From Phycisphaeraceae bacterium (lineage in GTDB: Bacteria > Planctomycetota > Phycisphaerae > Phycisphaerales > Phycisphaeraceae): a DNA stretch of 64,000 bases. The notes beneath the pieces were generated by a model. That model saw only the letters and a list, made by a program, of their open reading frames with translations. It had not been told where the DNA came from and did not search any database. The stretch's first letter is position 1. The number at the start of each line of letters is the position of its first letter. Positions 8,503-19,703 of this stretch are shown here, piece after piece. Position numbers and translations under genes: made by a program. The stretch spans positions 1 through 64,000 of the forward strand of contig JAVKCD010000018.1 in assembly GCA_040222855.1 (NCBI GenBank), given 5' to 3'.

Positions 8503-9240
8503 ATGCGAGAACTAGTTCGTAGAACCGGTTTTACCCTCATTGAGTTGCTGGTGGTGATCTCGATCATCGCGATCCTCATCGGGATGCTGCTACCCTCACT
8601 CAAGAGTGCCCGAGATGCGGCCAGGGTCGTGAGCTGCCTCAACAATGAGAAGCAGCACATGATCGCGACAACGGTGTTCGCCATTGATCACAACGATCAC
8701 TTTCCGTGGACAAACTGGGGAGACCACGGCGGCCCGGACACCGTGACCGATTTCCCCGCTGGCTGGCTCTACGACGGCAAGCATCGAGCCAACCCGGGTG
8801 GGGACTTCATCGAAACAGACCTCAAGCACGGCGAGCTCTTCGGTTACGTCCAGACCGCCAATCTCTGGCGTTGCCCCCAGGATGAACCGGCGCAAGACGC
8901 ACCGGGCTCCCGCAAAATCACCAGTTACGTCATGAACGGAACGATCAACGGATTCGCCCGGCTCAGCGAGGGCGTCGTCCGGCTGAGTCAGTACCGCTCC
9001 GACGGCATGGTCTACTGGGAACTGGATGAGGATGCGCCGCCAGGGGCATGGAACGACGGGGCCAACTCTCCGAATGAGGGAATCACACGCAGACACCGCG
9101 GCTCGGGCACCGTGGCGGTGGTCGACGGTTCCGTCCGAACGGTATCTTGGGAAGAGTGGCTGGAACTCCAGCTCATCGCACCAGGTCCGCTGTGGAACGA
9201 TCCTCGGCTGGCCGATGGCGGATTCAGCAGGTTCTACTGA
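8503..9240 (+). CDS. Type IV pilin-like / pseudopilin protein with H-X9-DG C-terminus
   Basis: 245 residues with a textbook prepilin leader: [19 protein letters not shown], cleaved after Gly with Phe at +1 and Glu at +5, followed by a hydrophobic helix. The C-terminal part has [15 protein letters not shown], the H-X9-DG pattern found in large pilin-like families of planctomycetes. GAGAGGAAA lies upstream of the ATG. Probably exported and assembled by type II secretion or pilus-like machinery. No assembly genes are nearby, as is usual for these dispersed proteins. The gene ends 7 nt inside the convergent adenosyltransferase gene. Confidence 0.85.
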   Translation: MRELVRRTGFTLIELLVVISIIAILIGMLLPSLKSARDAARVVSCLNNEKQHMIATTVFAIDHNDHFPWTNWGDHGGPDTVTDFPAGWLYDGKHRANPGGDFIETDLKHGELFGYVQTANLWRCPQDEPAQDAPGSRKITSYVMNGTINGFARLSEGVVRLSQYRSDGMVYWELDEDAPPGAWNDGANSPNEGITRRHRGSGTVAVVDGSVRTVSWEEWLELQLIAPGPLWNDPRLADGGFSRFY

Positions 9241-9815
9241 TCGCCCACGCGTGGTTTCCAAACCGTCTCCACATGACCATCTTCCTGATTGGCCAGACGG
9301 GCCAGCGCGAACAGCAGGTCAGAGAGACGATTGAGGTACACGACCAGTCGTGAATCAACCTGCTCCTCCTTCTGCTCGCCAAGCAACACCGTCATCCGTT
9401 CGGCCCTCCGGCAGACGGTTCGAGCGTGATGCAGACGCGCTCCGACTTCCGAACCTCCGGGAAGAATGAACTCCCGCAACTCCGGAACGGGCTGCGTAGC
9501 ACGATCGATCGCTTGTTCCAGCCAGGTGACATGAGCCTGGGCAAAAGCCGGCAGCGCCGCGCGAACCGGCTCCGACGCATCCCCGGGCGTAGCCAGGTGT
9601 GCCCCGAGATCAAAAAGTTCCGATTGAACACGCGCCAGGACTTCTTCGACCAGCGGGTGCTTGCCGTGCTCGCTCGCAGCGAGGACCAGTCCCAGACAGG
9701 CATTAAGCTCATCAACCCCGCCATAGGCCTCGACACGCAGCGCCGCTTTAGGGACCCGATGGCCCCCAAACAGCGACGTCGAGCCATCATCACCCGTGCG
9801 GGTGTAGAGCTTCAA
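9234..9815 (-). CDS. Cob(I)alamin adenosyltransferase, PduO type
   Basis: 193 residues. The N-terminal motif [15 protein letters not shown] and the later [11 protein letters not shown] region are the ATP- and corrinoid-binding signatures of PduO-type ATP:cob(I)alamin adenosyltransferases, which make adenosylcobalamin. The start is TTG, supported by GAGGG 7 nt upstream and by alignment of the N-terminal motif. It lies 38 nt downstream of lon on the same strand, so it may be the last gene of an hsp20-lon transcript. No other cobalamin genes or riboswitch are seen. Confidence 0.92.
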   Translation of the reverse strand: MKLYTRTGDDGSTSLFGGHRVPKAALRVEAYGGVDELNACLGLVLAASEHGKHPLVEEVLARVQSELFDLGAHLATPGDASEPVRAALPAFAQAHVTWLEQAIDRATQPVPELREFILPGGSEVGARLHHARTVCRRAERMTVLLGEQKEEQVDSRLVVYLNRLSDLLFALARLANQEDGHVETVWKPRVGDQ

Positions 9816-9853
9816 GCGTTTGCCCTCAAGAGATTTAGCATCTTCACATCACC

Positions 9854-12439
9854 TCACTTTTGACTGACTTTGACGCCAAGGGCCAGCTCCAGCACCTGAT
9901 CGATGCTATCGACGAAAGCGAAGTTTAGGCGGCGACGCACCAGCGCGTCGATCTCTTCGAGGTCTCGCTCGTTCTGCTTGGGTAGCAGCACCCGTTTCAC
10001 ACCAGCCCGCTCCGCAGCGAGTGTCTTCTCCTTGATCCCGCCTACCGGCAGAACCTTGCCTCGGAGAGTGATCTCGCCGGTCATGGCCAGCCGTGCTCGG
10101 ACTGGTTTATTGAGCAGAAGCGAGGCGATCGCCGTGAACATCGCTATGCCCGCAGAGGGTCCATCCTTCGGGATCGCGCCCGCAGGGACATGGATGTGAA
10201 GGTCAGTCTCAGCCAACTCACTCAGGTCGTAACCCATCGAAGCCGCGCGGGTTCGGAACAGCGACAACGCGGCCGTCGCCGACTCCTTCATCACGTCCCC
10301 GATCTGACCGGTCAGTTGCATCACGCCCTTGCCCGGATACGAGGTCGCCTCGATGTAGAGCACCTCCCCGCCAACAGGCGTGTAGGCAAGGCCGGTCGCC
10401 ACGCCCGGAGGCTTGGCCCTGTCATCAGCCTCACGGACATAACGCTCGGGCCCCAGAGCCTGTCGGATCAGCTTTTCGGACACGATCTTAGCGCTCGACT
10501 TAGCCTTGCTTTTCCTGGCCCTCGACTTTCGTTTCGCCGGAGCCGAGGCGATGTCCGCAGCGACTCCCCGGCAGACCGAGGCGATCTGGCGATCGAGATC
10601 GCGGACGCCCGCCTCGCGGGTGTAGTGCTCGATGAGGTGGCGAATCGATCCGGCGTTCCACCGGCACAATGAAGGCTTAAGCCCGTGCTCCTTGAGCTGA
10701 CGCGGGACCAGATACTTCCGTGCGATGGCCACCTTGTCGTGGTCGGTGTACCCGGGGATGTCGATCACCTCCAGCCGGTCGTGCAAAGCTGGCGGGACAT
10801 GGCCCATATAGTTCGCCGTCGCGATAAACAGCACGCCCGAGAGGTCGAACGGTACATCCAGATAGCGATCGACAAACGCGTTGTTCTGTCGAGGGTCGAG
10901 CAGCTCCAGCAATGCCGATGCGGGGTCGCCACGGAAATCCGCACCAAGTTTGTCGACCTCGTCGAGCATCAGCACCGGGTTGTTGGTGCCCGCCCTGCGG
11001 ATCGCCTGGATGATCCGGCCAGGCATCGCGCCCACATATGTCCGTCTGTGCCCGCGGATCTCGGATTCGTCGCGCACCCCGCCCAGTGACATCCGGGCAA
11101 ACTTCCGCCCCATCGCGTCGGCAATGGATTGGCCAAGACTCGTCTTGCCCACACCAGGCGGGCCGACGAGACACAAAATCGGTCCCCGGCTCTGCGGGTT
11201 GAGCTTGCGCACGGCCAGAAACTCGATTAGCCGCCGCTTGACCTTGTCCAGATCAAAGTGGTCACGATCAAGAATCGAGCGCGCATGCACCAGGTCGAGG
11301 CTGTCTACGCTCGACTTCTGCCAGGGCAGGTCGGCGATCAACTCGAGGTACGACGTGATCACGGCGTACTCGGGGCTCGCGGGCGGGATTGCTTCGAGCC
11401 GATTCAGCTCTCGCGTCGCCTCAGACATGACGTCCTCGGGCGGACCAGCCTCCTCCAGCTGCTCGCGCAGCCTGTCAATGAGCTGCTCGCTCTCGCCCCC
11501 GTCCTCACCCAGCTCCCGCTGCATCGCCTTGATCTGCTCGCGCAGGTAATACTTCCGCTGGGTGTCGCCGATGGCGGTCTCGACATCATCCTGGATCTTC
11601 TGCTGCAACTCAGCCAGCTGCAGACGTGATGCGACGTGGTGATGCATCGCCCGGACGCGCTTGGCGATGTCCGTCAGCTCCAGCATGTCCTGCTTCTGGT
11701 CCACCGCCAGGTCAATGTTCGCCGCCAGGAAGTCAGCGAGATTCCCGGGGTCCTCGATGTTCAGCAGCACCGTCATGGCCTGCTCAGGGACGTTGGGCGA
11801 CAGCTCGATCAGCTGACGAGCCTGCTCGCGCAACTGTGCCATCGCCGCATCAAAGCCCTTGCCGCCACCCGGTTTCTCCGTGGGCTTCTCGACATTAGCA
11901 CGCAGGTACGGTGCCTTCTTGGTCGCCTTTTTGATGCGAACCCGCTTGAGCCCGTGGACGATGATCGACAGGTTCTCATCCGGCTGACGCACCAGCTTGA
12001 GCACCATCGCTGCGGTGCCCATCTCGTAAAGATCATCGACGCCGGGCTCGTCCTCGCTCTCCTCACGCTGGGTGAAGAGCCCGATGAACTTACTTGTCGA
12101 TAGCGACTCATCCAGCAGCTTGCGCGAGCTGTCGCGACCGATCGATATGGGCGTGATCGTCCCAGGAAACACCACCGTGCCACGAAGCGGAAGGATCGGC
12201 AGCTCGCCGGGGATCTCGGGCGTCCCGGTGGCCGACTGCACGGCCCCCGCAGCACCGTTGCCTTCGACCTTGATCGCTCGCGCCTGCCGACGCGTGACCG
12301 CACGCTTCTTGGCAATCGGATTGCTTCGCTTCGACTTCTTCCGCGCAGGTTTTTTCTTGACCTGCGCCTTCTTTCGCACGGCAGGCTTCTTCTTCGTTCG
12401 CGATTCGCCGCGTTTCTTGGACTTCTTTACGCTCGCCAC
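9854..12439 (-). CDS. lon: ATP-dependent protease Lon (La)
   Basis: 861 residues. Order: a very basic N-terminal tail (1-58, many Lys/Arg), the Lon N-terminal substrate-binding domain (about 77-280), a coiled helical region, the AAA+ module with Walker A GPPGVGKT (426-433) and Walker [10 protein letters not shown] (about 489-497), and the protease domain with catalytic Ser762 in DGPSAG and Lys805 in the GGIKEK region. Lon degrades damaged and regulatory proteins in the cytoplasm. The catalytic set is complete, so it should be active. The basic tail is unusual and resembles histone-H1-like tails. The gene follows hsp20 by 38 nt. Confidence 0.97.
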   Translation of the reverse strand: MASVKKSKKRGESRTKKKPAVRKKAQVKKKPARKKSKRSNPIAKKRAVTRRQARAIKVEGNGAAGAVQSATGTPEIPGELPILPLRGTVVFPGTITPISIGRDSSRKLLDESLSTSKFIGLFTQREESEDEPGVDDLYEMGTAAMVLKLVRQPDENLSIIVHGLKRVRIKKATKKAPYLRANVEKPTEKPGGGKGFDAAMAQLREQARQLIELSPNVPEQAMTVLLNIEDPGNLADFLAANIDLAVDQKQDMLELTDIAKRVRAMHHHVASRLQLAELQQKIQDDVETAIGDTQRKYYLREQIKAMQRELGEDGGESEQLIDRLREQLEEAGPPEDVMSEATRELNRLEAIPPASPEYAVITSYLELIADLPWQKSSVDSLDLVHARSILDRDHFDLDKVKRRLIEFLAVRKLNPQSRGPILCLVGPPGVGKTSLGQSIADAMGRKFARMSLGGVRDESEIRGHRRTYVGAMPGRIIQAIRRAGTNNPVLMLDEVDKLGADFRGDPASALLELLDPRQNNAFVDRYLDVPFDLSGVLFIATANYMGHVPPALHDRLEVIDIPGYTDHDKVAIARKYLVPRQLKEHGLKPSLCRWNAGSIRHLIEHYTREAGVRDLDRQIASVCRGVAADIASAPAKRKSRARKSKAKSSAKIVSEKLIRQALGPERYVREADDRAKPPGVATGLAYTPVGGEVLYIEATSYPGKGVMQLTGQIGDVMKESATAALSLFRTRAASMGYDLSELAETDLHIHVPAGAIPKDGPSAGIAMFTAIASLLLNKPVRARLAMTGEITLRGKVLPVGGIKEKTLAAERAGVKRVLLPKQNERDLEEIDALVRRRLNFAFVDSIDQVLELALGVKVSQK

Positions 12440-12477
12440 GGTTCCTCTTACTTCAAGTCAGATCCCCGGCCTGTCGG

Positions 12478-12888
12478 TCACTCCGACGCTGGCGGATCGG
12501 TTGGTTTGATCTCGACGCCGGGCTGCCGAATCAGCGGCAGCACCACATGCAGCAGGCCATGGTCATAGACCCGCCGCATCCCAGTTACCTTCATCCGCAA
12601 CCCCACCTCAATCACACGGTGGAACGGACCATAATCGATCTCCATCGTCTCGATGCGCGCCTCACGCCCCGATGCGGATGCTGGCTGAGGGCACCGCCGC
12701 TCACCACGGATCGAAACCCGTCCGTCAGCGACCGCGATCTCGATCGTCGTCGGGTCCACGCCAGCGAGGTCCAAACAGACGTGGAGCTCACTGGGTGTAC
12801 GAAACACATTGATCGCTGGCGACCACGAAGCATCAAACGAGCACGCCTCATCGCCGCGAAACCAGCTTGTCTCGACCAGGTCATCCAT
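12478..12888 (-). CDS. Small heat shock protein, Hsp20/alpha-crystallin family
   Basis: 136 residues from the ATG at 12888, which has GAGGAA 6 nt upstream; an in-frame GTG at 12960 lacks a ribosome site. The alpha-crystallin domain is visible: ELHVCLDLAGVDPTTIEIAV, then SIRGERR and a C-terminal part with GLLHVVLPL. A short C-terminal tail contains VEIKP, which may serve as the I-x-I-like oligomerisation motif. It binds unfolding proteins without ATP. Its position directly before lon links holding and degradation of damaged proteins. No CIRCE element was found in the 140-nt divergent gap to folE2. Confidence 0.88.
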   Translation of the reverse strand: MDDLVETSWFRGDEACSFDASWSPAINVFRTPSELHVCLDLAGVDPTTIEIAVADGRVSIRGERRCPQPASASGREARIETMEIDYGPFHRVIEVGLRMKVTGMRRVYDHGLLHVVLPLIRQPGVEIKPTDPPASE

Positions 12889-13028
12889 GGCGTTCCTCAA
12901 CCTGCCTATGTTAAGGCCAACCGCCTCACCCTGCCGCCACAATGGCCCGAATCGATCCACGGTGGTCGTCTCAACGCAACCGGCCTACTATGAAGCATTC
13001 GCACCCATACCCTCCACGGAGTCAGCAG

Positions 13029-13853
13029 ATGACCATGGCCGACACTCGCCCCGCCCAGACCGCCGATGCCATGCCCGACGTGCAGGGGGCTCGTGATGAG
13101 CGGAACATTTCCATCAATCGTGTCGGCGTTAAGGGTGTGCGCTACCCGATCACACTCCTCGACCGCAAAACAGGCGGCGAGCAGCACACCGTCGCCCAGG
13201 TCAACATGTACGTCGCCCTCCCGGCATCGCAGAAGGGCACACACATGTCACGCTTCCTTGAAGTCCTCAACAAGCACCACACCGCCATCCGATCCGATGA
13301 CGTCATGGCGATGTGCCGCGAGATGAAGGAGCGCCTCAACGCCGAAGAAGCCCATCTCGAACTCTCCTTCCCATACTTCATCGACAAGCCCGCCCCCGTC
13401 TCCGGTCAGGTCGGCAAGATCGATGTCGAGGTCACGTTCTCCTGCTCCTCGACGACCATCGCCGATGACTTTGTCCTGGGCGTCAAGGTTCCCGCAACCA
13501 GTCTCTGCCCCTGCTCAAAGGAGATCTCGAAATATGGAGCCCACAACCAGCGATGCGAGATGACCGTCGAGGTCCGCGTCGCCGAAGATGCCATTGTATG
13601 GGTCGAAGACCTCGTCGCCGTCGCCGAACAGTCCGCTTCAACCCAAGTATTCTCGGTGCTCAAGCGTCCCGATGAAAAGTTCGTAACCGAAGCCGCCTAC
13701 GACAACCCCAAGTTCGTCGAGGACATCGTTCGGGACCTTGCCATCGCGCTCGAACAAGACGACCGCGTGACCTGGTATCGCGTCGACTCAGAGAACTTCG
13801 AGTCCATCCACAATCACAACGCCTTCGCCGTGATCGAACGCGACAAGCGATAG
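13029..13853 (+). CDS. folE2: GTP cyclohydrolase FolE2 (type IB)
   Basis: 274 residues from the ATG at 13029, with GGAG about 10 nt upstream; a second ATG lies two codons later. Type IB GTP cyclohydrolase makes 7,8-dihydroneopterin triphosphate, the first step to folate and to queuosine-type deazapurines. The conserved SLCPCSKEIS motif with the metal-binding/active-site Cys is present, as is GVKGVRYPI near the N-terminus and the HNHNAFAV region at the C-terminus. It is transcribed divergently from hsp20. FolE2 is less metal-specific than FolE; no zinc regulator site was identified. Confidence 0.93.
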   Translation: MTMADTRPAQTADAMPDVQGARDERNISINRVGVKGVRYPITLLDRKTGGEQHTVAQVNMYVALPASQKGTHMSRFLEVLNKHHTAIRSDDVMAMCREMKERLNAEEAHLELSFPYFIDKPAPVSGQVGKIDVEVTFSCSSTTIADDFVLGVKVPATSLCPCSKEISKYGAHNQRCEMTVEVRVAEDAIVWVEDLVAVAEQSASTQVFSVLKRPDEKFVTEAAYDNPKFVEDIVRDLAIALEQDDRVTWYRVDSENFESIHNHNAFAVIERDKR

Positions 13854-13872
13854 CTCGCCGCCAGGCAGGTGC

Positions 13873-14826
13873 CTATTCCGCCCGGTCGCCACGCAGGAAC
13901 TCGAAGTACGCCGAGTCGCCCGAGAGCATCAGCGTCGTGCCCTGACCCAGCGACTTGCGATAACTCTCCAATGTCCGCAGGAAGCTATAGAACTCCGGGT
14001 CGCGGCCGTAAGCCTCAGCGTAAATCCGTGTCGCCTCAGCGTCTGCCTGGCCGCGAATAATCTCGGCATCGCGCTGCGCCATCGAACGGATCTGCGCCAT
14101 ATCACGCTGGGTCTCGCCCTTGATCCGCGACGCCTCACCCTCACCCTCGGAACGGAACTGCTGAGCGACTCGTTGCCGCTCACTGATCATCCGGTCAAAC
14201 ACCCGGTTCTCAACGGACGTGACGTAGTTGACGCGCTTGATACGAACATCCACCAACTCGATGCCGTACTGCCCCATCCCACGCATAGCCTCGGTCAGGA
14301 TCTCACGCTCGAGCTCCTCGCGACCCATCGCCGCCGAGTCCGGTGCAGGGGTCTGCTCGACTTCCACGGCCAGATCCTCAGCATCCAGGTCACCCGCCCA
14401 GCTCGACGACCTCACGATCTGCGGAAGATTCGTGCTCGAGATCGCGTCACGGACCACCGAATCGATCACGTCATCGAGTCGCGACTGCGCTCCCGACTCA
14501 TCCCGCACCGATTGAAGAAACAGCAACGGGTCCACAATCCGCCAGCGTGCCGTCGTATCGATCTTGATGAACTGACGCTCGCGTGTCGTGATCTGATTTG
14601 GATCGCCATCCCACGCCAGGATTCGCTTGTCGAATCGGCGAACCTCCTGAATAAACGGCCACTTGAAGTGCAGCCCCGCCTCGGTAATCGGCTGCCCTAC
14701 CGGCCGGCCAAACTGCAGGATGACCGCCTGCTCGGTCTCGTCCAGCGTGTACGCCGCCGACGCGCCAACCACAACAACGATCAGGATCACCAACAAAACT
14801 AATGACAACAAAGCATTCTGCATCAT
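13873..14826 (-). CDS. hflC: HflC, SPFH/band-7 protease modulator
   Basis: 317 residues. One N-terminal membrane helix (about 5-27) is followed by the band-7 domain (EQAVILQFGRPVG, then FKWPFIQEVRRFDKRIL) and a long helical region ending in a C-terminal part with YRKSLGQGTTLMLS. HflC forms a large periplasmic cage with HflK around the membrane protease FtsH and modulates membrane-protein turnover. Its ATG overlaps the hflK stop by 4 nt (ATGA), so translation is coupled. No ftsH is in the window. Confidence 0.94.
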   Translation of the reverse strand: MMQNALLSLVLLVILIVVVVGASAAYTLDETEQAVILQFGRPVGQPITEAGLHFKWPFIQEVRRFDKRILAWDGDPNQITTRERQFIKIDTTARWRIVDPLLFLQSVRDESGAQSRLDDVIDSVVRDAISSTNLPQIVRSSSWAGDLDAEDLAVEVEQTPAPDSAAMGREELEREILTEAMRGMGQYGIELVDVRIKRVNYVTSVENRVFDRMISERQRVAQQFRSEGEGEASRIKGETQRDMAQIRSMAQRDAEIIRGQADAEATRIYAEAYGRDPEFYSFLRTLESYRKSLGQGTTLMLSGDSAYFEFLRGDRAE

Positions 14827-15863
14827 CGACCTCCCCTTGTTCCAGACACGCCCGTCGAACCCGCCTCAGGCGTCAGATTCAGCAACGGCAACGGACCGCT
14901 CTGGCCTCCCTCCATCACGAACACACGACCCACCGTGGGCAACACCTCATCGATCATCTCGAGGTACATTCGCCGACGCGTGACATCCGGTGCTTTCTCA
15001 TAAGCCTCCAGCAGAGCCACGAAACGATCGGCCTCGCCGGTCGCCGCGTTCACGCGCTCGGCCTGATAACCCTCCGCCTCCGCGACGAGCTGCAGCGCCT
15101 CGCCCTTCGCACGGGCGATGACCTGATTGCGCGCCCGCTCGGCTTCGTTGATCAGCCGCTCACGCTCCTGCTGGGCCGCGTTGACGTCATCAAACGACGG
15201 CTTGACCCGCTCAGGCGGAAGCACGTCCTGCAACTCCACCGCCGTGATCGTCAGCCCGATGTCATACCCCGACAAAGACCGCGAGAGCTCCTCACGCATC
15301 CTGTTGGCAATCGATACACGCCCCACCGTCAACGCATCCGACGCCAGCCGATTACCGACGATCCGTCGCATCATCGCTTCCGACAGGTCCCTCAGCGTCT
15401 CAACCGGCGAGCGGACCGAGTGCAGATACTTCACCGGGTCCGAGATCCGGTACTGGACCACCCATTCCACATCAATCACGTTCAGGTCGCCGGTGAGCAT
15501 CACCGACACCGCGCGGTCGCTGTCGGTCTTGTTGAATCGCGACTGCTGCCCGGCCTGCTGCGTGCTAAAGCCAAACTCCTCTTTCTGCACACGCTCGGTC
15601 TGCACGAACGTCGCCGTCTCGACCCCAAAAGGCAGCTTGAAGTTCAACCCGGGGTCCGCGACACGGACCACCTGACCGAACCGCTTGACCACCGCACGCC
15701 CCTCGGGCTCGACGGTATAGATCGACGACCAGATGCCCCCCAGGACGATCAGCACGACGATGACGATCGGCACCACCCCCGCCGCATAACGATTCCACAA
15801 CAGCGCCAGCACCTCAGCCGGATCGATCTCAGGCGGGCCACCACGATTCGAGGGCGTTACCAC
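14823..15863 (-). CDS. hflK: HflK, SPFH/band-7 protease modulator
   Basis: 346 residues from a GTG start with GGAG 8 nt upstream. A Pro-rich N-terminus precedes one membrane helix (about 28-49), then SIYTVEPEGRAVVKRFG and GLNFKLPFGVE of the band-7 domain, and a long charged helix rich in Glu/Arg/Ala (about 220-290). It is the usual partner of HflC and the first gene of the pair. The N-terminal region is shorter and less Gly-rich than in enteric HflK. Confidence 0.94.
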   Translation of the reverse strand: MVTPSNRGGPPEIDPAEVLALLWNRYAAGVVPIVIVVLIVLGGIWSSIYTVEPEGRAVVKRFGQVVRVADPGLNFKLPFGVETATFVQTERVQKEEFGFSTQQAGQQSRFNKTDSDRAVSVMLTGDLNVIDVEWVVQYRISDPVKYLHSVRSPVETLRDLSEAMMRRIVGNRLASDALTVGRVSIANRMREELSRSLSGYDIGLTITAVELQDVLPPERVKPSFDDVNAAQQERERLINEAERARNQVIARAKGEALQLVAEAEGYQAERVNAATGEADRFVALLEAYEKAPDVTRRRMYLEMIDEVLPTVGRVFVMEGGQSGPLPLLNLTPEAGSTGVSGTRGGR

Positions 15864-15989
15864 AGGCAGGTCTCCAAAAAGTTAATCATCCCAGCAGTCT
15901 AGCCATTTCGAGCCTCCCGTCACTGCGCGAGACACCCGCCTTTGTCCCGGAACCGCGCCACATCACCCGCCCCGCTATCGTGTCCTTCT

Positions 15990-17891
15990 ATGCAGACACC
16001 GGTCGCAGGCCCAACCAGACGCCCCCTCTGGCGCAACCTCAACTTCACCCTGATGTGGACCAGCACCGCCGCCTCGGGCTTCGGCGACCAGATCGTCATG
16101 CGCACCGCATGGGTCCTCCTCGGCGGGCTCACCGCCACCGCCGACTCCACCTCCCTCAAAGCCGGTGTCCACTTCTTCTTCTTTATCCCCTACCTCCTGC
16201 TGAGCCTCCCGGCGGGCTGGCTCGCCGACCGCGTGCCCCGCAAGTGGATCATGTTCGCCTGCGACCAGACTCGCGGGCTCGCCGTGCTCCTGGCCTTCTA
16301 CATGCTCATGGGCGCAACAGGCCCCGCCCACGTCGATGAGTCCTACCACCTGCGCATCATCCTCATCCTGCTGCTCGCCGGTTCCTGCGCCGCCACGTTC
16401 AACCCCGCCCGCAACGCCGTCATCCCCGAGATCATCCCACGCACCCAACTCCAACCCGCCAACGCCGTGATCCTCGGCATCAACGTCGTCGCCTCGATGT
16501 GCGGGGTCCTCATCTTCAAGGCCATGACCTCCGCCGACGACATCGAGACCGTCCGCACCGGTCTCAAACTCTCCGCCTGCTTCTATTTTGTATCCGGCTG
16601 GTTCTTTGCCTTCCTCAAACCCATCACGCATCACCACGCCGTCGAAAAACCACCGAGCCACACGATGCGCGCTGCGGTCACCTATACCCGCCGACACCGC
16701 CGGCTGATCGTGCTCATCATCTTCAACATGCTCCTCTGGTCCGCCGCCGCACTCATCAACAGCTCGATCCCCGGCATCGCCCGCACCCACCACAACTACG
16801 ATGGTGACAGACTCCTGAGCTTCGAGGCCTTCGTCTCCGCCGCCGTCGGATTTGGCATGCTCGCCGGGGCCATCCTCATCGGTACCCTAGGCCGCCGACG
16901 CGAATCCACGTCGACCCTCACACTCGCCACCGCCGGTGCCGGACTCTCCGCCGCCCTCCTGGCCACCGTTCCCGTCGTCTGGGCCTCGGTCTTCTTCGCT
17001 TTCCTCGTCGGCGTCTTCGGCAACATCGCCATCGTCACCTCCATCACCACCATCCAGTGCCTCACCCCCAACTACATCCGCGGCCGCATCATGGGTCTCA
17101 CCGCCCTGTCCAACACCTTCATCAGCGTCCTCACCTACTGCATCATCTGGCGACTCCCCGATACCGACTCCATCGTCGTCATCGCCGTCGCCATCATGGG
17201 CCTGCTCATGATCCTGGTCGGGGCCATCGGCTTCTACCGACACCTCACCTCCGGCCCCATGGACGACGCCACCTCCAATGCCCTCTGGCGCTTCTGCCGG
17301 TTCTACATCCTCATCTATCACCGCTGCCGATGGGTCGGTAAACACCACGTCCCCTCCTCGGGCAAACTCATCCTCGCCGCCAACCACACCACCGGACTCG
17401 ACCCGCTCACCATGCAGGGCCCGCTGCTCCGCCCGATCCGCTGGGTCATGCTCACCTCATACCTCTTCTGGCCCCTCAACCCCCTCTGGCGCGCCGCCCG
17501 ACCCATCGCCCTCGAGCTAGGCGGGACCAACACCGCCAAGATCCGCACGATCGTTGCCACGCTCAACGATGAAGACGCCATGATCGGCATCTTCCCCGAA
17601 GGTGCCCTCCAGCGAACCGTCCGCGAACTCAAACCCCTCCAACCCGGCATCGTGATGATGCAGCGCCGCTCCGGCGCACCGATCGTCCCGATCTACATCC
17701 ACGGCACACCCCTCAAGCACGCCATGGCCTGGCATTTCCTCTGGCCTGGCCGGGTCACCGTCGTCTACGGCCGCCCGTGGCTCCCGCCCGAAAACCTCAG
17801 CTCCGAGGACTTCCTCAAAGAACTCACCGACCGGATGAACGAACTCCAGGACCTCGTTCCCACCGCCCTCGACATCCCCTCGAACGCCTGA
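15990..17891 (+). CDS. Fusion of MFS transporter and PlsC-type acyltransferase
   Basis: 633 residues. The first about 420 form a 12-helix major facilitator domain with AGWLADRVPRKW between early helices. The rest is a PlsC-type glycerophospholipid acyltransferase with H466-TTGL-D471 (the HX4D catalytic motif) and FPEG at 535-538. The arrangement resembles LplT joined to the acyltransferase half of Aas, which together take up lysophospholipids and re-acylate them, but the acyl-ACP synthetase domain of Aas is absent. A role in lysophospholipid salvage is inference. The ATG at 15990 puts the first helix in the right place. Confidence 0.85.
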   Translation: MQTPVAGPTRRPLWRNLNFTLMWTSTAASGFGDQIVMRTAWVLLGGLTATADSTSLKAGVHFFFFIPYLLLSLPAGWLADRVPRKWIMFACDQTRGLAVLLAFYMLMGATGPAHVDESYHLRIILILLLAGSCAATFNPARNAVIPEIIPRTQLQPANAVILGINVVASMCGVLIFKAMTSADDIETVRTGLKLSACFYFVSGWFFAFLKPITHHHAVEKPPSHTMRAAVTYTRRHRRLIVLIIFNMLLWSAAALINSSIPGIARTHHNYDGDRLLSFEAFVSAAVGFGMLAGAILIGTLGRRRESTSTLTLATAGAGLSAALLATVPVVWASVFFAFLVGVFGNIAIVTSITTIQCLTPNYIRGRIMGLTALSNTFISVLTYCIIWRLPDTDSIVVIAVAIMGLLMILVGAIGFYRHLTSGPMDDATSNALWRFCRFYILIYHRCRWVGKHHVPSSGKLILAANHTTGLDPLTMQGPLLRPIRWVMLTSYLFWPLNPLWRAARPIALELGGTNTAKIRTIVATLNDEDAMIGIFPEGALQRTVRELKPLQPGIVMMQRRSGAPIVPIYIHGTPLKHAMAWHFLWPGRVTVVYGRPWLPPENLSSEDFLKELTDRMNELQDLVPTALDIPSNA

Positions 17892-17960
17892 CCATCGCCA
17901 CCCTCATCCGCTAAACTCACGCACGGTTCAACCTCCACGCTTACCCACGGAGACTCTCTC

Positions 17961-18989
<1,029 letters not shown>

Positions 18990-19001
18990 GAAACCACCTC
19001 C

Positions 19002-19547
19002 GTGACCCCATCCCTCTGGCTACTGCTGGCTCAGGCTCAATCCCAGGCTCCCGCCGCCGCGGCCTCGGGCAACAACACCCTCATCGGCTGGGGCGTCCTG
19101 CTCATCGCCATCGGCTTTGGCCTTGTGGTTCTCGAGTTCTTCGTCCCCTCCGCAGGCGTCCTCGCCATCATCGCCTCCACCTCGATCGTCGTCGGCATCG
19201 TCCTGCTCTTCCTGCAGGACACCACCATCGGACTGCTCGCCACCCTCTGCGCCCTGGTCCTGCTCCCCATCGTCCTCGCCACCGGCCTCAAGATCTTGCC
19301 CCACACGCCCATCTTCCGCTGGCTCACCCTCGACGACCCGAAACCAGAACAGGCCGACGCCACCAAACAGGCTACCCTAATCGGCCACGAGGGCGTCGCC
19401 CTCAAAGACCTCCGCCCCATCGGAACCTGCCTCATCGACGACCAACGCATCGAATGCCTCGCCCAAGGCGGGGTCATCGAAGCCGGCTCACGAGTCCGCG
19501 TCGTCTCCCACGACCGCTTCCAGACCAAAGTCACACCAATCGGCTAA
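19002..19547 (+). CDS. NfeD-family membrane protein (short form)
   Basis: 181 residues from a GTG start with AGGAAA upstream. Residues about 28-100 contain closely packed hydrophobic helices (LIGWGVLLIAIGFGLVVLEF and others), and about 125-180 form an OB-fold-like domain (GHEGVALKDLRPIGTCLIDD, then VEAGS-like IEAGSRVRVVSHD). This is the protease-less NfeD1b type, which usually pairs with an SPFH protein; here hflKC lie about 3 kb away and no flotillin is adjacent. A role in membrane organisation is inference. Confidence 0.85.
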   Translation: MTPSLWLLLAQAQSQAPAAAASGNNTLIGWGVLLIAIGFGLVVLEFFVPSAGVLAIIASTSIVVGIVLLFLQDTTIGLLATLCALVLLPIVLATGLKILPHTPIFRWLTLDDPKPEQADATKQATLIGHEGVALKDLRPIGTCLIDDQRIECLAQGGVIEAGSRVRVVSHDRFQTKVTPIG

Positions 19548-19703
19548 CCCGCCCTCAGCCCTGATGAAGCCGCAGCAGCTTGCTGCCATCCATCATCAGA
19601 TTTCTTGCACCATCACGATCAAGTCGGCCAAATCGCTCGCCGATGCTCGCTCCACAACCTACGGGCAAACACCTAGACGCATGCCCTTTCTGGAGCAGGA
19701 ACC

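Noticed and set aside
12889-13028. CIRCE heat-shock operator before hsp20
   Set aside because: No TTAGCACTC-N9-GAGTGCTAA-like inverted repeat is present.
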